DNA from: Methylobacterium sp. BTF04
Lineage (GTDB): Bacteria; Pseudomonadota; Alphaproteobacteria; Rhizobiales; Beijerinckiaceae
Length of the DNA stretch: 64,000 nt
NCBI RefSeq assembly: GCF_010692745.1
Contig: NZ_JAAHTB010000011.1
Location: forward strand, 1 to 64,000
Reading direction: 5' to 3'
Shown here in pieces: positions 27,213 through 36,385 of this stretch. A program made the translations under genes and the position numbers. Position 1 is the first letter of the stretch. The number at the start of each line of letters is the position of its first letter. The notes beneath the pieces were generated by a model that saw only the letters and a list, made by a program, of their open reading frames with translations, was not told the origin of the DNA and made no database searches.

Positions 27213-28226
27213 ATGGCCTCCCTGCGCGCGCGTCGCGACCGGAGCCTCAACGTCTGGCCGGGCTACGTCGATGCCCTGGCGACCCTGCTCCTCGCCGTGG
27301 TCTTCCTGCTGACGATCTTCGTGGTCGGCCAGTTCTTCCTGTCCCAGGAGATCACCGGGCGCGATTCCGTGCTGACCCGGCTCAACCGGCAGATCGCCGA
27401 CCTGACCGACCTGCTCGCTCTGGAACGCTCCACCCGCAAGGCGCAGGAGGAGAAGGCATCGTCCCTGCGCAACACCCTGCTGGGGGCCGAAGCGGAGCGC
27501 GACCGATTCAAGAGCGTCGCCGAATCGAGCCAGGGAGCCGCCGGCAAGCAGGGCGAACTCGACAAGCAACTCGCCGCCGAGCGCGCCGGCTCGACCCGCG
27601 CCCTGTCGCAGATCGACCTGCTCAACGAGCAGATCGGTGCCATGCGTCGGCAATTGGCCGCCTTGGAGGATGCGCTCGCGGCCTCCGAAAACCGCGACAA
27701 GGAGAGCCAGGCCCGCATCGCCGATCTCGGCAGCCGTCTCAACGTGGCCCTCGCCCAGAAGGTGCAGGAACTCGCGCGCTATCGCTCCGACTTCTTCGGC
27801 CGCCTGCGCCAGATCCTCGGCAACCGTCCCGACATCCGCATCGTCGGCGACCGGTTCGTCCTGCAATCCGAGGTGCTGTTTCCGGCGGGCTCGGCCAGCC
27901 TGAAGCCCGAGGCCGGGCCGGAGCTCGACCGCATCGCTGGCGCGATCCTCGACCTGTCGAAGCAGATTCCCGCCGATATCCCGTGGGTGCTGCGCATCGA
28001 TGGTCACACCGATGCGCGGCCCATCGCCAGCACGCAATTCCCGTCGAACTGGGCCCTGTCGGCCGCCCGGGCCATCGCCGTGGTGCAATCCATGGCGGCC
28101 AAGGGAATCCCGCCCCAGCACCTGCTGGCGGCCGCATTCGGCGAGTTCCAGCCGCTCGAGGCCGGCACCACCGACGAGGCCTATGCCCGCAACCGCCGGA
28201 TCGAGATGAAGCTGACCGAGCGCTGA
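27213..28226 (+). CDS. MotB/OmpA-like peptidoglycan-binding stator protein
   Basis: 337 residues. A single N-terminal membrane helix has the MotB-like acidic residue in WPGYVDALATLLLAVVFLLTIFVVG. Residues 60-200 are coiled coil. The C-terminal OmpA domain has RIDGHTDARPI, NWALSAARAIAVVQSM and ARNRRIEMKLTER for peptidoglycan binding. It pairs with the preceding MotA-like channel, giving a non-flagellar stator-like complex. Similar pairs are widespread in Hyphomicrobiales; the same two components also form the core of Zorya defence systems, but no zorC/D/E genes lie nearby. Confidence 0.88.
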   Translation: MASLRARRDRSLNVWPGYVDALATLLLAVVFLLTIFVVGQFFLSQEITGRDSVLTRLNRQIADLTDLLALERSTRKAQEEKASSLRNTLLGAEAERDRFKSVAESSQGAAGKQGELDKQLAAERAGSTRALSQIDLLNEQIGAMRRQLAALEDALAASENRDKESQARIADLGSRLNVALAQKVQELARYRSDFFGRLRQILGNRPDIRIVGDRFVLQSEVLFPAGSASLKPEAGPELDRIAGAILDLSKQIPADIPWVLRIDGHTDARPIASTQFPSNWALSAARAIAVVQSMAAKGIPPQHLLAAAFGEFQPLEAGTTDEAYARNRRIEMKLTER

Positions 28227-28236
28227 GCCCGAGCGC

Positions 28237-29256
28237 TCACGTGCCGGCCAGAACGTCCGGATAGGCGAACAGCCCCGGTACGCCACCGGTCATGACGAAC
28301 AGAATCGCCGATCCGGGCGCGTAGTGGCCCGCCCGCACGTCCTGCAACAATCCGGCAAATGCCTTGCCGCTGTAGACGGGATCGAGGAGCAATCCTTCGG
28401 TGCGGGCCATCAGGCGGACGGCCTCCAGCATCCCGTCGGTGGGAATGCCGTAGCCGGCTCCGCGATGGCTTCCGTCGATGACGATATCCGCCGCCGTGAG
28501 GGTGGCGCCGGGCGTGAGGAGGGCGAGGGTCGCGTTCGCCTTCTGCAACGTCTCGGCAGCCGCGTCGGCTTCGGTGGCGAGCACCGCGAAGGATTTGACC
28601 AGGGTCGGCGGGCTCCCGGCGGCGGCAAAGCCGGCGGCAAGGCCCGCATGGGTCCCGGCGCTGCCATTGGCGGTGATCACTTGTGCGAAGGCGATGTCCA
28701 TCGCGGCGGATTGCGCCAGGATCTCGGCGGCACAGGCAGCATAGCCAAGGCTGCCCACCGGGCTCGATCCACCGGAGGGGAACACGTAGACGCCCCGCCC
28801 CTGCTCTCGAAGTACCCCGGCGCGCGCCTCGGCCAGCGCCAGCGAATCTGCGTCGGCCGGTAATTCATGGACGGTGGCGCCAAAGATGTCGTCGAGCAGA
28901 CGATTGCCGTTGCGCATATACGCGGCATCGATGCGCGGCACGCTGCGGGTGAGGAAGAGCTCGCAGGCGAACCCGGCCCGCGCGGCTGCCGCCGCGGTGA
29001 GCCGGGCGTGGTTCGATTGGATCGCCCCCACGGTGATCACCGTATCGGCCGCCTCGGCACGGGCGGCGCCGAGCAAGAATTCGAGCTTGCGCAGCTTGTT
29101 GCCGCCGATGCCGAAACGGGCGAGGTCGTCGCGCTTCACGTACAGGCGCACGCCGTTGAGCGCGGGACCGAGATGGCGGCTCAGCGCCTCCAGCGGCTCG
29201 ATCGGCGTCGGCAGGTCGAGGAAGTTCAGGCGGGGAAACAGCGAGAGATCGAGCAT
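28237..29256 (-). CDS. dcyD: D-cysteine desulfhydrase / ACC deaminase family PLP enzyme
   Basis: 339 residues. PLP-dependent fold II enzyme. KRDDLARFGIGGNKLRKLEFLL includes the Schiff-base Lys, AIQSNHARLTAAAAA the substrate loop, and SGGSSPVGSLGYAACA plus ANGSAGTHAGLAAGF the phosphate-cup glycines. The motif series matches DcyD better than true ACC deaminase (AcdS), but the two are hard to separate by eye. It converts D-cysteine to pyruvate, ammonia and sulfide. Downstream of the ABC exporter on the same strand, 11 bases apart. Confidence 0.87.
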   Translation of the reverse strand: MLDLSLFPRLNFLDLPTPIEPLEALSRHLGPALNGVRLYVKRDDLARFGIGGNKLRKLEFLLGAARAEAADTVITVGAIQSNHARLTAAAAARAGFACELFLTRSVPRIDAAYMRNGNRLLDDIFGATVHELPADADSLALAEARAGVLREQGRGVYVFPSGGSSPVGSLGYAACAAEILAQSAAMDIAFAQVITANGSAGTHAGLAAGFAAAGSPPTLVKSFAVLATEADAAAETLQKANATLALLTPGATLTAADIVIDGSHRGAGYGIPTDGMLEAVRLMARTEGLLLDPVYSGKAFAGLLQDVRAGHYAPGSAILFVMTGGVPGLFAYPDVLAGT

Positions 29257-29267
29257 GGCCGAGGGTT

Positions 29268-31133
29268 CTACTCCGCCGGCTGAGCTTCGAGCCGCGCACG
29301 CGCTTCCGTGACCCGCGCCATCCCGTCCGGGCTGCCGGTCATTTGCAGGGCATCGGTAAACTGCAGCGCGGCGAGCTGGGCATAGAGCGCGCCCTGCGCC
29401 AGCAGGCTCTCATGGGTACCCGATTCGACGATCCGTCCCCCGTCGAGCACGAGGATGCGGTCGGCCGCCCGGATCGTGGCGAGGCGATGGGCGATGACCA
29501 GGGTGGTGCGCCCGCGCATCAGCGTATCGAGGGCATTCTGCACCGCGCGCTCGCTCTCGGCGTCGAGGGCCGAAGTCGCCTCGTCGAGGAGCAGGATCGG
29601 CGCATCCTTCAGGATCGCTCGGGCGATGGCGACGCGCTGGCGCTGGCCACCTGACAGCGTAACACCGCGCTCGCCCACCGCCGTGTCGTAGCCCTGCGGC
29701 AGCGCCCGGATGAAGCCGTCGGCATGGGCGAGTTCCGCGGCACGCTGTACCTGCGCCGCCGTGGCGTCGGGGCGCCCGTAGCGGATGTTCTCGATCACCG
29801 AGCCGGAGAACACCGTGGGGTCCTGCGGCACCAGGGACAGGCGCTCGCGCAACGAATCGGGATCGGTGCGGGCGATGTCGACGCCGTCGACGCGGATGCA
29901 ACCCGTTTGTGGGTCGTAGAACCGCAACAGCAATTGCAGCACCGTGGTCTTGCCGGCGCCCGAGGGACCGACGAGGGCGACGCGCTCGCCCGGCGCGATG
30001 GTGAAGCTGATCCCGTCGAGCGAAGGGTATTCGGGCCGGGTCGGATATTGGAAGCGAACCGATTCGAACGCCACTTCGCCGCGTGGCGGCGACGGCAGCG
30101 CCAGTGGCTGGGCCGGTGCCCGGATCGCCGGCTCGGCGGCCAGGATCTCGCCGAGGCGCTCGGCGGCACCGGCGGCTTGCGCGAGTTCGCCGTAGACCTC
30201 GGAAAGTTGGCCGAGGGCGCTGGCGCCGAAGACGGCGTAGAGCACGAATTGCGAAAGCTGCCCGGCGGTCATGGTGCCGGCCAGAACCTCTTGGGCGCCG
30301 TACCACATCACGCCAACGACGCTGGCCGAGATAAGGAAGATCGCCACACCGGTGAGCAGCGCACGCGCCTGGATCGATTCGCGAGCGGCGCCGTAGGCGT
30401 TCTCCGATGCCTGGGCGAAGCGCGCCGCGGTGGTGCGGCTCATGCCGAAGGCCTGCATGGTGCGAATCGCACCGACCGCTTCGGCAGCGTAGGCCGACGC
30501 ATCGGCGAGCCGGTCCTGCGCCGCGCGCGAGCGGCGGCGAACGCCGCGCCCCGAGAGAATGAGCGGGAACACGATCAGGGGGATCGCCACCAGCACCAGG
30601 ATCGAGAGCTTGGGGCTCGTGAACACCATCATCACGATGGCGCCGGTGAACAGGAAGGCGTTGCGCAGCAGGATCGAGATGCTGACGCCGAACACCGCCT
30701 TCACCTGGGTCGCGTCCGCGGTGAGGCGGGAGACGATCTCGCCCGATTGCGAGCGGTCGAAGAAGGCGGGATCGAGGATGGTGAGGCGGGCGAAGACGGC
30801 GCTGCGCAGATCTGCGACCACGCGCTCGCCCAAGGTCACCACGGTGTAGTAGCGCGCGCCACTCGACAGGGCGAGTACGGCGACGACGCCGATCAGCCCC
30901 GCAAAATAAGCGTTGATGACGCTCTGGCCCTCGGGCGAGAAGCCGTGGTCGATGACCCGGCGCAAGGCAATCGGCACGACGAGGGTGGCGAGAGAGGCCA
31001 TCAGCAGCGCCAGGAACGCCGCTAGGATGCGCCCACGATAGACCACCGCGAAGGGCACCAGCGGGCGCAGCGAGCCCAGGGGAGCCTTCGAACGCCCCTC
31101 GGCGGAAGCGTTTTTCTTAGGGCCGCGTGCCAT
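29268..31133 (-). CDS. ABC exporter, fused permease and ATPase (ABCB type)
   Basis: 621 residues. An N-terminal transmembrane domain with about six helices (residues 30-320) is followed by an ATPase with Walker A VGPSGAGKTTVLQLL, Q-loop LVPQDPTVFSG, signature TLSGGQRQRVAIARA, Walker B PILLLDEATSALD and switch His in VIAHRLAT. Domain order and length fit MsbA/multidrug-type half-transporters working as homodimers. The cargo is unknown. The basic N-terminal 25 residues (MARGPKKNASAEG) are typical of the Methylobacteriaceae copies I recall. Confidence 0.92.
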   Translation of the reverse strand: MARGPKKNASAEGRSKAPLGSLRPLVPFAVVYRGRILAAFLALLMASLATLVVPIALRRVIDHGFSPEGQSVINAYFAGLIGVVAVLALSSGARYYTVVTLGERVVADLRSAVFARLTILDPAFFDRSQSGEIVSRLTADATQVKAVFGVSISILLRNAFLFTGAIVMMVFTSPKLSILVLVAIPLIVFPLILSGRGVRRRSRAAQDRLADASAYAAEAVGAIRTMQAFGMSRTTAARFAQASENAYGAARESIQARALLTGVAIFLISASVVGVMWYGAQEVLAGTMTAGQLSQFVLYAVFGASALGQLSEVYGELAQAAGAAERLGEILAAEPAIRAPAQPLALPSPPRGEVAFESVRFQYPTRPEYPSLDGISFTIAPGERVALVGPSGAGKTTVLQLLLRFYDPQTGCIRVDGVDIARTDPDSLRERLSLVPQDPTVFSGSVIENIRYGRPDATAAQVQRAAELAHADGFIRALPQGYDTAVGERGVTLSGGQRQRVAIARAILKDAPILLLDEATSALDAESERAVQNALDTLMRGRTTLVIAHRLATIRAADRILVLDGGRIVESGTHESLLAQGALYAQLAALQFTDALQMTGSPDGMARVTEARARLEAQPAE

Positions 31134-31305
31134 CGTGCCTCGTCATTGTTTGTGTCGGGATAGCGACGAACCGTCGATCTCTCGGATCGGCTGCTTGTCG
31201 GGCGCGAGCGCCTGGGGTATAGGCGCGCCTTCATCCGATTGCGCGTGATCTATGGCCGCGGGCCGCCAGACGGGCCGGTCGGCTTGGCTATTCAAGGATT
31301 TCGTC

Positions 31306-31560
31306 ATGGCAAAGAGCGCGGCCGACAAGGCCAAGGGTACCGAGCATCCCGACTATCACTTCATCAAGGTCGTGATGACCGACGGGTCCGATTACATGAC
31401 CCGCTCGACCTACGGCAAGGAGGGCGACACCCTCAACCTCGACATCGATCCCAACACGCACCCGGCCTGGACCGGCGGCGAGCAGAAGATGCTCGATCGC
31501 GGTGGTCGCGTTTCGCGGTTCAACTCCCGCTTCGGCGCGCTGTCCTTCGGCAAGAAGTAG
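31306..31560 (+). CDS. rpmE: 50S ribosomal protein L31
   Basis: 84 residues. Begins [27 protein letters not shown] and contains [13 protein letters not shown] and [10 protein letters not shown]. It lacks the CxxC zinc pair of L31 type A, as in most alphaproteobacteria. An upstream open frame to 31252 is not part of the protein. A strong terminator follows at 31602-31645. Divergent from the ABC exporter. Confidence 0.96.
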   Translation: MAKSAADKAKGTEHPDYHFIKVVMTDGSDYMTRSTYGKEGDTLNLDIDPNTHPAWTGGEQKMLDRGGRVSRFNSRFGALSFGKK

Positions 31561-31601
31561 GCTGTCGGGCGTCGCCGCCATAGAGCGGCGGCATCAAGGA
31601 T

Positions 31602-31645
31602 CGATACGAAAAAGGCGGCGCTTCGGCGCCGCCTTTTTCGTATCG
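31602..31645. terminator. Strong bidirectional terminator between rpmE and rcdA
   Basis: Perfect 20-bp inverted repeat (31602-31621 and 31626-31645) closing on a TTCG tetraloop. Each arm has a GC-rich top and a T5/A5 tract, so it can terminate both the rightward rpmE and the leftward rcdA transcripts. Confidence 0.9.
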
Positions 31646-31665
31646 GAAAGGAGGAGAGCAGCCGC

Positions 31666-32193
31666 TCAGTGCGCCATGCCGAAGGCGGAGCGCAGAAGCC
31701 CCTGCTGGGCCGCCACCGGGCTCTCCACCGCCACCGGCGTCGGCCGGTCGTTGGTGATCAGCGCGTCGAGATGGACGATGCGGGTGTGGAGGCGGCGCGA
31801 GCGGACGATCAGATCCTGCAGGGTGGCGGGCAGCACGCCGAACACCTCGGCCCGGAAGGTCTCGGGGGTGGTCAAGCGCACGCGGGTCTTCTCCTGCATC
31901 GCCTCGGCCGGGGTCAGCTCCCCTTCCGACACCGCACGCTGCACCAGGAGCCAGGACGCGATCTGCATCAGGCGTGTTGTGAGGCGCATGCTCTCGCTGG
32001 AATAGTTGAGCGTGCCGTCCCGCGACATCAGGCGCGACTCTTCACGGCCCACGCCGTCGAGATAGGCGGCGGCCTCCTCGACCATGGTCATCCCTTCACG
32101 AAACAGAACCTTGAACGCCTCGGAGGCCACGTAGGTGTCGCCGAAGTTCACCCAATCGCGCTCGTCCCGGAACATGACGTCGAACCCGCTCAT
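31666..32193 (-). CDS. rcdA: RcdA (DUF1465), adaptor for CtrA degradation
   Basis: 175 residues from ATG 32193. Conserved blocks: LFREGMTMVEEAAAYLDGVGREESR, NYSSESMRLTTRLMQIASWLLVQRAV and GELTPAEA. DUF1465 proteins include Caulobacter RcdA, a helical-bundle adaptor that works with CpdR and PopA to deliver CtrA to ClpXP. The role in this organism is inferred. Its promoter must lie in the 349-base gap shared with rpmH. Confidence 0.85.
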   Translation of the reverse strand: MSGFDVMFRDERDWVNFGDTYVASEAFKVLFREGMTMVEEAAAYLDGVGREESRLMSRDGTLNYSSESMRLTTRLMQIASWLLVQRAVSEGELTPAEAMQEKTRVRLTTPETFRAEVFGVLPATLQDLIVRSRRLHTRIVHLDALITNDRPTPVAVESPVAAQQGLLRSAFGMAH

Positions 32194-32542
32194 GGTGCCT
32201 CCTGTGCCGCGGCCGGACCGGTCTCGTTCCAAAATGGAACGAAGGCGGCGCGTTTGCATCCATTGGCGCAACTCTAGCGCCGAACCGCACGCCGCGCGCC
32301 GTTGACCGTTTATTAACGTTAATCGGGGGCCGCCGGTGCCGGCGCGTCACGCGAGTCACGTTGCGCGATCCATCGAGATTGATTGACTCGGACGAGCCCA
32401 TCCGCCATAAGCCGCGCCATCGCGACGCGGCGCCCCCTATGGGCGCTCTTCGCGCTTGCAGACACATTTTTAGGGCGAGTGAGGATGTCGGCGTGGCCTT
32501 AGAGCCTACGACATCGATCCTCTGCCAATCGGAGATCTCGCC
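32194..32542. other. Divergent intergenic region between rcdA and rpmH
   Basis: 349 bases without a supported gene. A perfect 12-bp palindrome ATTAACGTTAAT lies at 32312-32323, preceded by TTGACC at 32302-32307, in an AT-richer island. The left half runs towards rcdA and the right half is the rpmH leader. No full CtrA site (TTAA-N7-TTAA) was found. Confidence 0.45.
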
Positions 32543-32677
32543 GTGAAAAGAACCTATCAGCCCAGCAAGCTCGTGCGTAAGCGTCGTCACGGCTTCCGCG
32601 CCCGCATGGCGACCGCCGGCGGCCGCAAGGTCATCGCTGCCCGCCGTTCGCACGGCCGTAAGAAGCTATCGGCTTAA
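32543..32677 (+). CDS. rpmH: 50S ribosomal protein L34
   Basis: 44 residues from a GTG: starts [20 protein letters not shown] (initiator read as Met) and ends [11 protein letters not shown], the almost universal L34 sequence. It is the first gene of the conserved rpmH-rnpA-yidC-yihA cluster. Confidence 0.97.
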   Translation: MKRTYQPSKLVRKRRHGFRARMATAGGRKVIAARRSHGRKKLSA

Positions 32678-32751
32678 AAACAGACAAGGCGTGCCGTCGC
32701 GACGGCGCGTTGCGGATGCATTCGGCCTCGCGCCGCAGGACCGGACCGACA

Positions 32752-33315
32752 GTGTCGACGATCGGACGGCTCACGCGTCGCTCTGAGTTTCTGGCTGCCG
32801 CGAGCGGTCGCCGGTTTCACAACGAGCGGATGTCGGCGCAAGGACTGCTGCGCGGCGCGGATGCCGCTTCGGCTGATGGTCTTCGCATCGGTTTCACCAT
32901 CACCAAACGCGTCGGCCACGCGACGGAGCGCAACCGCATCCGCCGGCGCTTGCGTGCGGCTTTGACCGCAACGGCGGAGGCGCTGCCCGTGCTCGCCGCC
33001 GACGTCGTCCTCGTCGCCCGGCGACCTGCCTTGCACGCATCCTTCGATACTCTGATCGACGATCTGCGCCGCGCCGTCTCCGTGGTCACGAAACCGCAGC
33101 CACCCAAGTCCGGCGATGCGCGCCCTCCGTCCAAACGGCCGTCCACCAGCGGACGTGGACGAGGAAAGGCCGCGGCCGCCTCGGCTGGCGGTTTGCCGAC
33201 TCCTCCTTTATCAGCCTCGAACGTAGCGGATGCCGCCGCGACCGGCACGCTGCCGGATCGCGCCCACGCGCCCTCCCCCCATTCCAACGTATGCGACGGA
33301 CCGACCGATGGGTAA
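32752..33315 (+). CDS. rnpA: Ribonuclease P protein component with long C-terminal tail
   Basis: 187 residues from GTG 32752. The core (residues 1-110) has [47 protein letters not shown] (the RNR motif that binds the RNA subunit) and [11 protein letters not shown]. The usual family length is about 120 residues. Here about 70 extra residues, rich in Pro, Ser, Ala, Arg and Lys, follow and read straight into an 8-base overlap with the yidC start. The tail looks disordered. Function: 5' maturation of tRNAs. Confidence 0.93.
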   Translation: MSTIGRLTRRSEFLAAASGRRFHNERMSAQGLLRGADAASADGLRIGFTITKRVGHATERNRIRRRLRAALTATAEALPVLAADVVLVARRPALHASFDTLIDDLRRAVSVVTKPQPPKSGDARPPSKRPSTSGRGRGKAAAASAGGLPTPPLSASNVADAAATGTLPDRAHAPSPHSNVCDGPTDG

Positions 33316-35146
33316 TGACAAGACGAACATGATCGTCGCGATCGCCTTGTCGCTGGCGGTCCTGCTCGGCTGGAACTACTTCATTGCCGCCCCGCGCGTG
33401 GAGCAGCAGCGCCAAGCCGCACTTCAGGACAAGGCCGCATCCTCCACGGTGGACGGTGTACCGAGCCCGAGCCCGAAGGAGGGCGGCCCGGCCAATCCGG
33501 TGCCCGGTACCCTGCCCAACACTCAAGGCGCGGTGGAGCCCCGCGAGGCGGTGATCGCTCGCGCGCCCCGCGTGACCATCGATACCCCGGCCCTCGCCGG
33601 ATCGATCGCGCTCAAGGGCGGCCGGATCGACGACGTCTCGCTGAAAAACTACCACGAGACCGTCGACGACAAGAGCCCGCGCATCGTGCTGCTCTCGCCC
33701 ACCGGTACCGCCAACCCGTATTACGCGGAGTTCGGATGGGTCGGCCAGAATACCGGGCCGCTGCCCAACGGCGACACGGTGTGGACCGCCGACGGCACCA
33801 CCCTCGCGTCGGGCAAGCCGGTGACGCTGACCTACGACAACGGCGCCGGTCTGCTGTTCAAGCGCGTCATCGCCGTCGACGACAAGTTCATGTTCACCGT
33901 CCGCGACGAGGTCGAGAACAAGGGAACGAAGGCGGTCAATCTCTATCCGTACGGGTTGGTCTCGCGCTGGGGCAAGCCGCACACCCAGGGCTATTACGTC
34001 CTCCACGAGGGCATGATCGGTGTCCTGGGCGCCGACGGCCTGCAGGAATATACCTACGACCACCTCGCCAAGGAGCCCGCGCTCGGCAACGTGTCCACCA
34101 AGGGCAAGTCTTGGACCGGTGTCACCGGCGGATTCGTCGGCATCACCGACAAGTACTGGGCCGCGGCCACCATTCCCGACCAGTCGGCGGCCTATACCGG
34201 CAGCTTCACCGAGCGGACCGATGGCGCCACCAAGGTCTATCAGGCCAACGTGCTCGGCGGCGTCCAGACGGTCGAACCCGGCGCCACGGCGTCCGCGACC
34301 CAGCAGCTCTTCGCCGGGGCGAAAGAAGTCAACACGATCAACAACTACCAGAAGGATCTCGGCATCAAGCAGTTCGATCTGATGATCGACTGGGGCTGGT
34401 TCCACTTCATCACCAAGCCGATGTTCCGGGCTCTGGACTTCTTCTTCCACCTGTTCGGCAATTTCGGCGTGGCGATTCTGGTGGTGACGCTCTGCCTCAA
34501 GACGCTGTTCCTGCCCATCGCCAACAAGTCGTACAAATCCATGGCCAAGATGAAGGCCGTGCAGCCGGAGATGGCCTCGATTCGCGAGCGCTACGGCGAC
34601 GACAAGGTGAAGCAGCAACAGGCGATGATGGAGCTTTACAAGAAGGAGAAGATCAACCCGGTCGCCGGCTGCTGGCCGGTGCTGATCCAGATCCCGGTGT
34701 TCTTCGCGCTCTACAAGGTCCTGTTCATCACCATCGAGATGCGGCACGCGCCGTTCTTCGGCTGGATCCAAGATCTGGCGGCGCCCGATCCGACGAACAT
34801 CCTCAACCTGTTCGGACTTCTGCCGTTCGCGGCCCCAGACCTGTTCCACCTCGGCGTCTGGCCCATCATCATGGGCATCACGATGTTCGTCCAGATGAAG
34901 ATGAATCCCGCGCCGCCGGACCCGGTCCAGGCGCAGATCTTCACCTTCATGCCGATCGTGTTCACCTTCATGCTCGGTTCGTTCCCGGCCGGCCTGGTGA
35001 TCTACTGGGCGTGGAACAACACCCTCTCGGTCATCCAGCAATACGTCATCATGCGTCGTAACGGCGTGAAGGTGGAGCTGTGGGACAACCTTTCGGGGAT
35101 GTTCAAGAAGAAGCCCGCCGGCAAGAACGCCGTCGCCAAGAGTTGA
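33308..35146 (+). CDS. yidC: Membrane protein insertase YidC
   Basis: 612 residues from ATG 33308 ([24 protein letters not shown] follows). The N-terminal helix is followed by a large periplasmic P1 domain (about 60-360) and the conserved core with five helices: [95 protein letters not shown]. It inserts proteins into the inner membrane with or without SecYEG. Overlaps rnpA by 8 bases, implying coupling. Confidence 0.97.
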   Translation: MGNDKTNMIVAIALSLAVLLGWNYFIAAPRVEQQRQAALQDKAASSTVDGVPSPSPKEGGPANPVPGTLPNTQGAVEPREAVIARAPRVTIDTPALAGSIALKGGRIDDVSLKNYHETVDDKSPRIVLLSPTGTANPYYAEFGWVGQNTGPLPNGDTVWTADGTTLASGKPVTLTYDNGAGLLFKRVIAVDDKFMFTVRDEVENKGTKAVNLYPYGLVSRWGKPHTQGYYVLHEGMIGVLGADGLQEYTYDHLAKEPALGNVSTKGKSWTGVTGGFVGITDKYWAAATIPDQSAAYTGSFTERTDGATKVYQANVLGGVQTVEPGATASATQQLFAGAKEVNTINNYQKDLGIKQFDLMIDWGWFHFITKPMFRALDFFFHLFGNFGVAILVVTLCLKTLFLPIANKSYKSMAKMKAVQPEMASIRERYGDDKVKQQQAMMELYKKEKINPVAGCWPVLIQIPVFFALYKVLFITIEMRHAPFFGWIQDLAAPDPTNILNLFGLLPFAAPDLFHLGVWPIIMGITMFVQMKMNPAPPDPVQAQIFTFMPIVFTFMLGSFPAGLVIYWAWNNTLSVIQQYVIMRRNGVKVELWDNLSGMFKKKPAGKNAVAKS

Positions 35147-35184
35147 TCCGCCGGCGGATCTTCGTTCTTCGAACATCCCACCAC

Positions 35185-35293
35185 CCTCATCCTGAGGTAC
35201 GGCCAAGCGGCCTCGACGGAGCCCTCTGGTTCTCCCTGAGAACTCGAGAGGCCTCCGTCGAGGCCTTCTTCACGAAGGCGCCTCGGGATGAGG
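35185..35293. repeat. Intergenic palindromic element (nested inverted repeats)
   Basis: Two nested inverted repeats. The outer arms are CCTCATCCTGAGG at 35185-35197 and CCTCGGGATGAGG at 35281-35293, pairing over 13 bp with one GU. The inner arms at 35209-35227 and 35247-35265 are 19 bases with two mismatches. CCTCATCCTGAGG is a common core of extragenic palindromes in Hyphomicrobiales genomes. It lies between yidC and yihA and could act as a transcript-stabilising hairpin or attenuator. Confidence 0.75.
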
Positions 35294-35341
35294 CGCCCAG
35301 CTAGGGCGACCTGACAGAAGCCTGCCTTCCGGAGCCCTTCC

Positions 35342-35992
35342 ATGACCGATCTCGAAGCCGACGCGGCCCTCCTCGAATCTGGCCGCCTGTTGTTCGCAGG
35401 TGCGGCCGATTTCATTTCGTCGGCGCCCACCGTAGTGGCGCTGCCGCCAATGAAGGGCGTCGAGATCGCGTTTGCGGGCCGCTCGAACGTCGGCAAGTCG
35501 AGCCTCGTCAACGCGCTCACCGGCCGCAACACCCTGGCGCGGACCTCGCACACGCCGGGCCGGACGCAGCAGCTCAACTTCTTCGACATCGGCGGCCGGC
35601 TGACCCTGGTCGACATGCCCGGCTACGGCTACGCGGCGGTGGAGAAGACCAAGGTCGAGGCCTGGACCGACCTGATCCACGATTACCTCAAGGGCCGCGC
35701 CAACCTCGCGCGCGTCTTCATGCTGATCGATTCGCGGCACGGCCTGAAGGGCATCGACATCGACGTGCTCGACGGCCTCGATCAGGCCGCGGTGAGCTAT
35801 CAGGTGGTGCTCACCAAGGGTGATGCGCTCAAGAAGGCGGAGATCGAGGCGCGGATCGAGAAGACCCGCGAGGCGCTGTCGAAACGCCCGGCGGCCTACC
35901 CGGAAATCCTGATCACCTCAAGCCGCGACGACCGCGGCGTGCCGGAACTGCGCGCCAGCGTCGCGCGGCTGTTGCAGGAGCGCGGGGCGTGA
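35342..35992 (+). CDS. yihA: Ribosome biogenesis GTPase YihA/YsxC (EngB)
   Basis: 216 residues. TRAFAC GTPase: G1 AGRSNVGKSSLVNALTG, G2 TSHTPGRTQQLNFF, G3 LVDMPGYGYA, G4 LTKGD, G5 TSSRDDRGV. Needed for late 50S subunit assembly. Its GTGA junction with the DUF423 gene indicates coupling. In relatives argB often follows; here it is 8.5 kb away. Confidence 0.96.
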   Translation: MTDLEADAALLESGRLLFAGAADFISSAPTVVALPPMKGVEIAFAGRSNVGKSSLVNALTGRNTLARTSHTPGRTQQLNFFDIGGRLTLVDMPGYGYAAVEKTKVEAWTDLIHDYLKGRANLARVFMLIDSRHGLKGIDIDVLDGLDQAAVSYQVVLTKGDALKKAEIEARIEKTREALSKRPAAYPEILITSSRDDRGVPELRASVARLLQERGA

Positions 35993-36360
35993 CCTTTCCC
36001 GACCGCATCCTGCTGGTTCTCGGCGCGCTGGCCGGCCTGCTCGGCGTGGCCGCCAGTGCGGCGGCGGCCCATGTCACCGGGGCCGACAGCCTCAAGACCG
36101 CCGCGCAGTTTTTGCTGTTTCACGCGCCCGTCATTCTGAGCCTTGTGGCGCTCTCGGCAACCGGCACCACCCACCGTGGCCTGACGCGGCTCGCAGCCGG
36201 TGCCCTGGTCATCGGTCTGGCCCTGTTCTCAGGCGACCTCGCCCTGCGGGCGCTGCACGGCGTCCCGTTGTTCCCCATGGCGGCCCCAAGCGGCGGAATC
36301 CTGCTGATGGCGGGCTGGCTGATGGTGGCGATAGCTGCCTTCGTTCCGGTGAGGCGCTGA
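35989..36360 (+). CDS. DUF423 family membrane protein
   Basis: 123 residues with four membrane helices. Contains AAAAHVTGADSLKTAAQFLLFHAPVILSLVAL and LFSGDLALRALHG, the hallmarks of the DUF423 (YwdK/YgdD) family. GTG start overlapping the yihA TGA. No biochemical role is known for the family. Confidence 0.88.
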   Translation: MTFPDRILLVLGALAGLLGVAASAAAAHVTGADSLKTAAQFLLFHAPVILSLVALSATGTTHRGLTRLAAGALVIGLALFSGDLALRALHGVPLFPMAAPSGGILLMAGWLMVAIAAFVPVRR

Positions 36361-36385
36361 GCGCACCTGGGATACGGCGATCCGT

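Noticed and set aside
26219..28226. Full Zorya defence system
   Set aside because: Only the ZorA/ZorB-like stator pair is present; neighbouring genes are a phosphoesterase and a PLP enzyme, with no helicase, nuclease or ZorC/ZorE-like gene.
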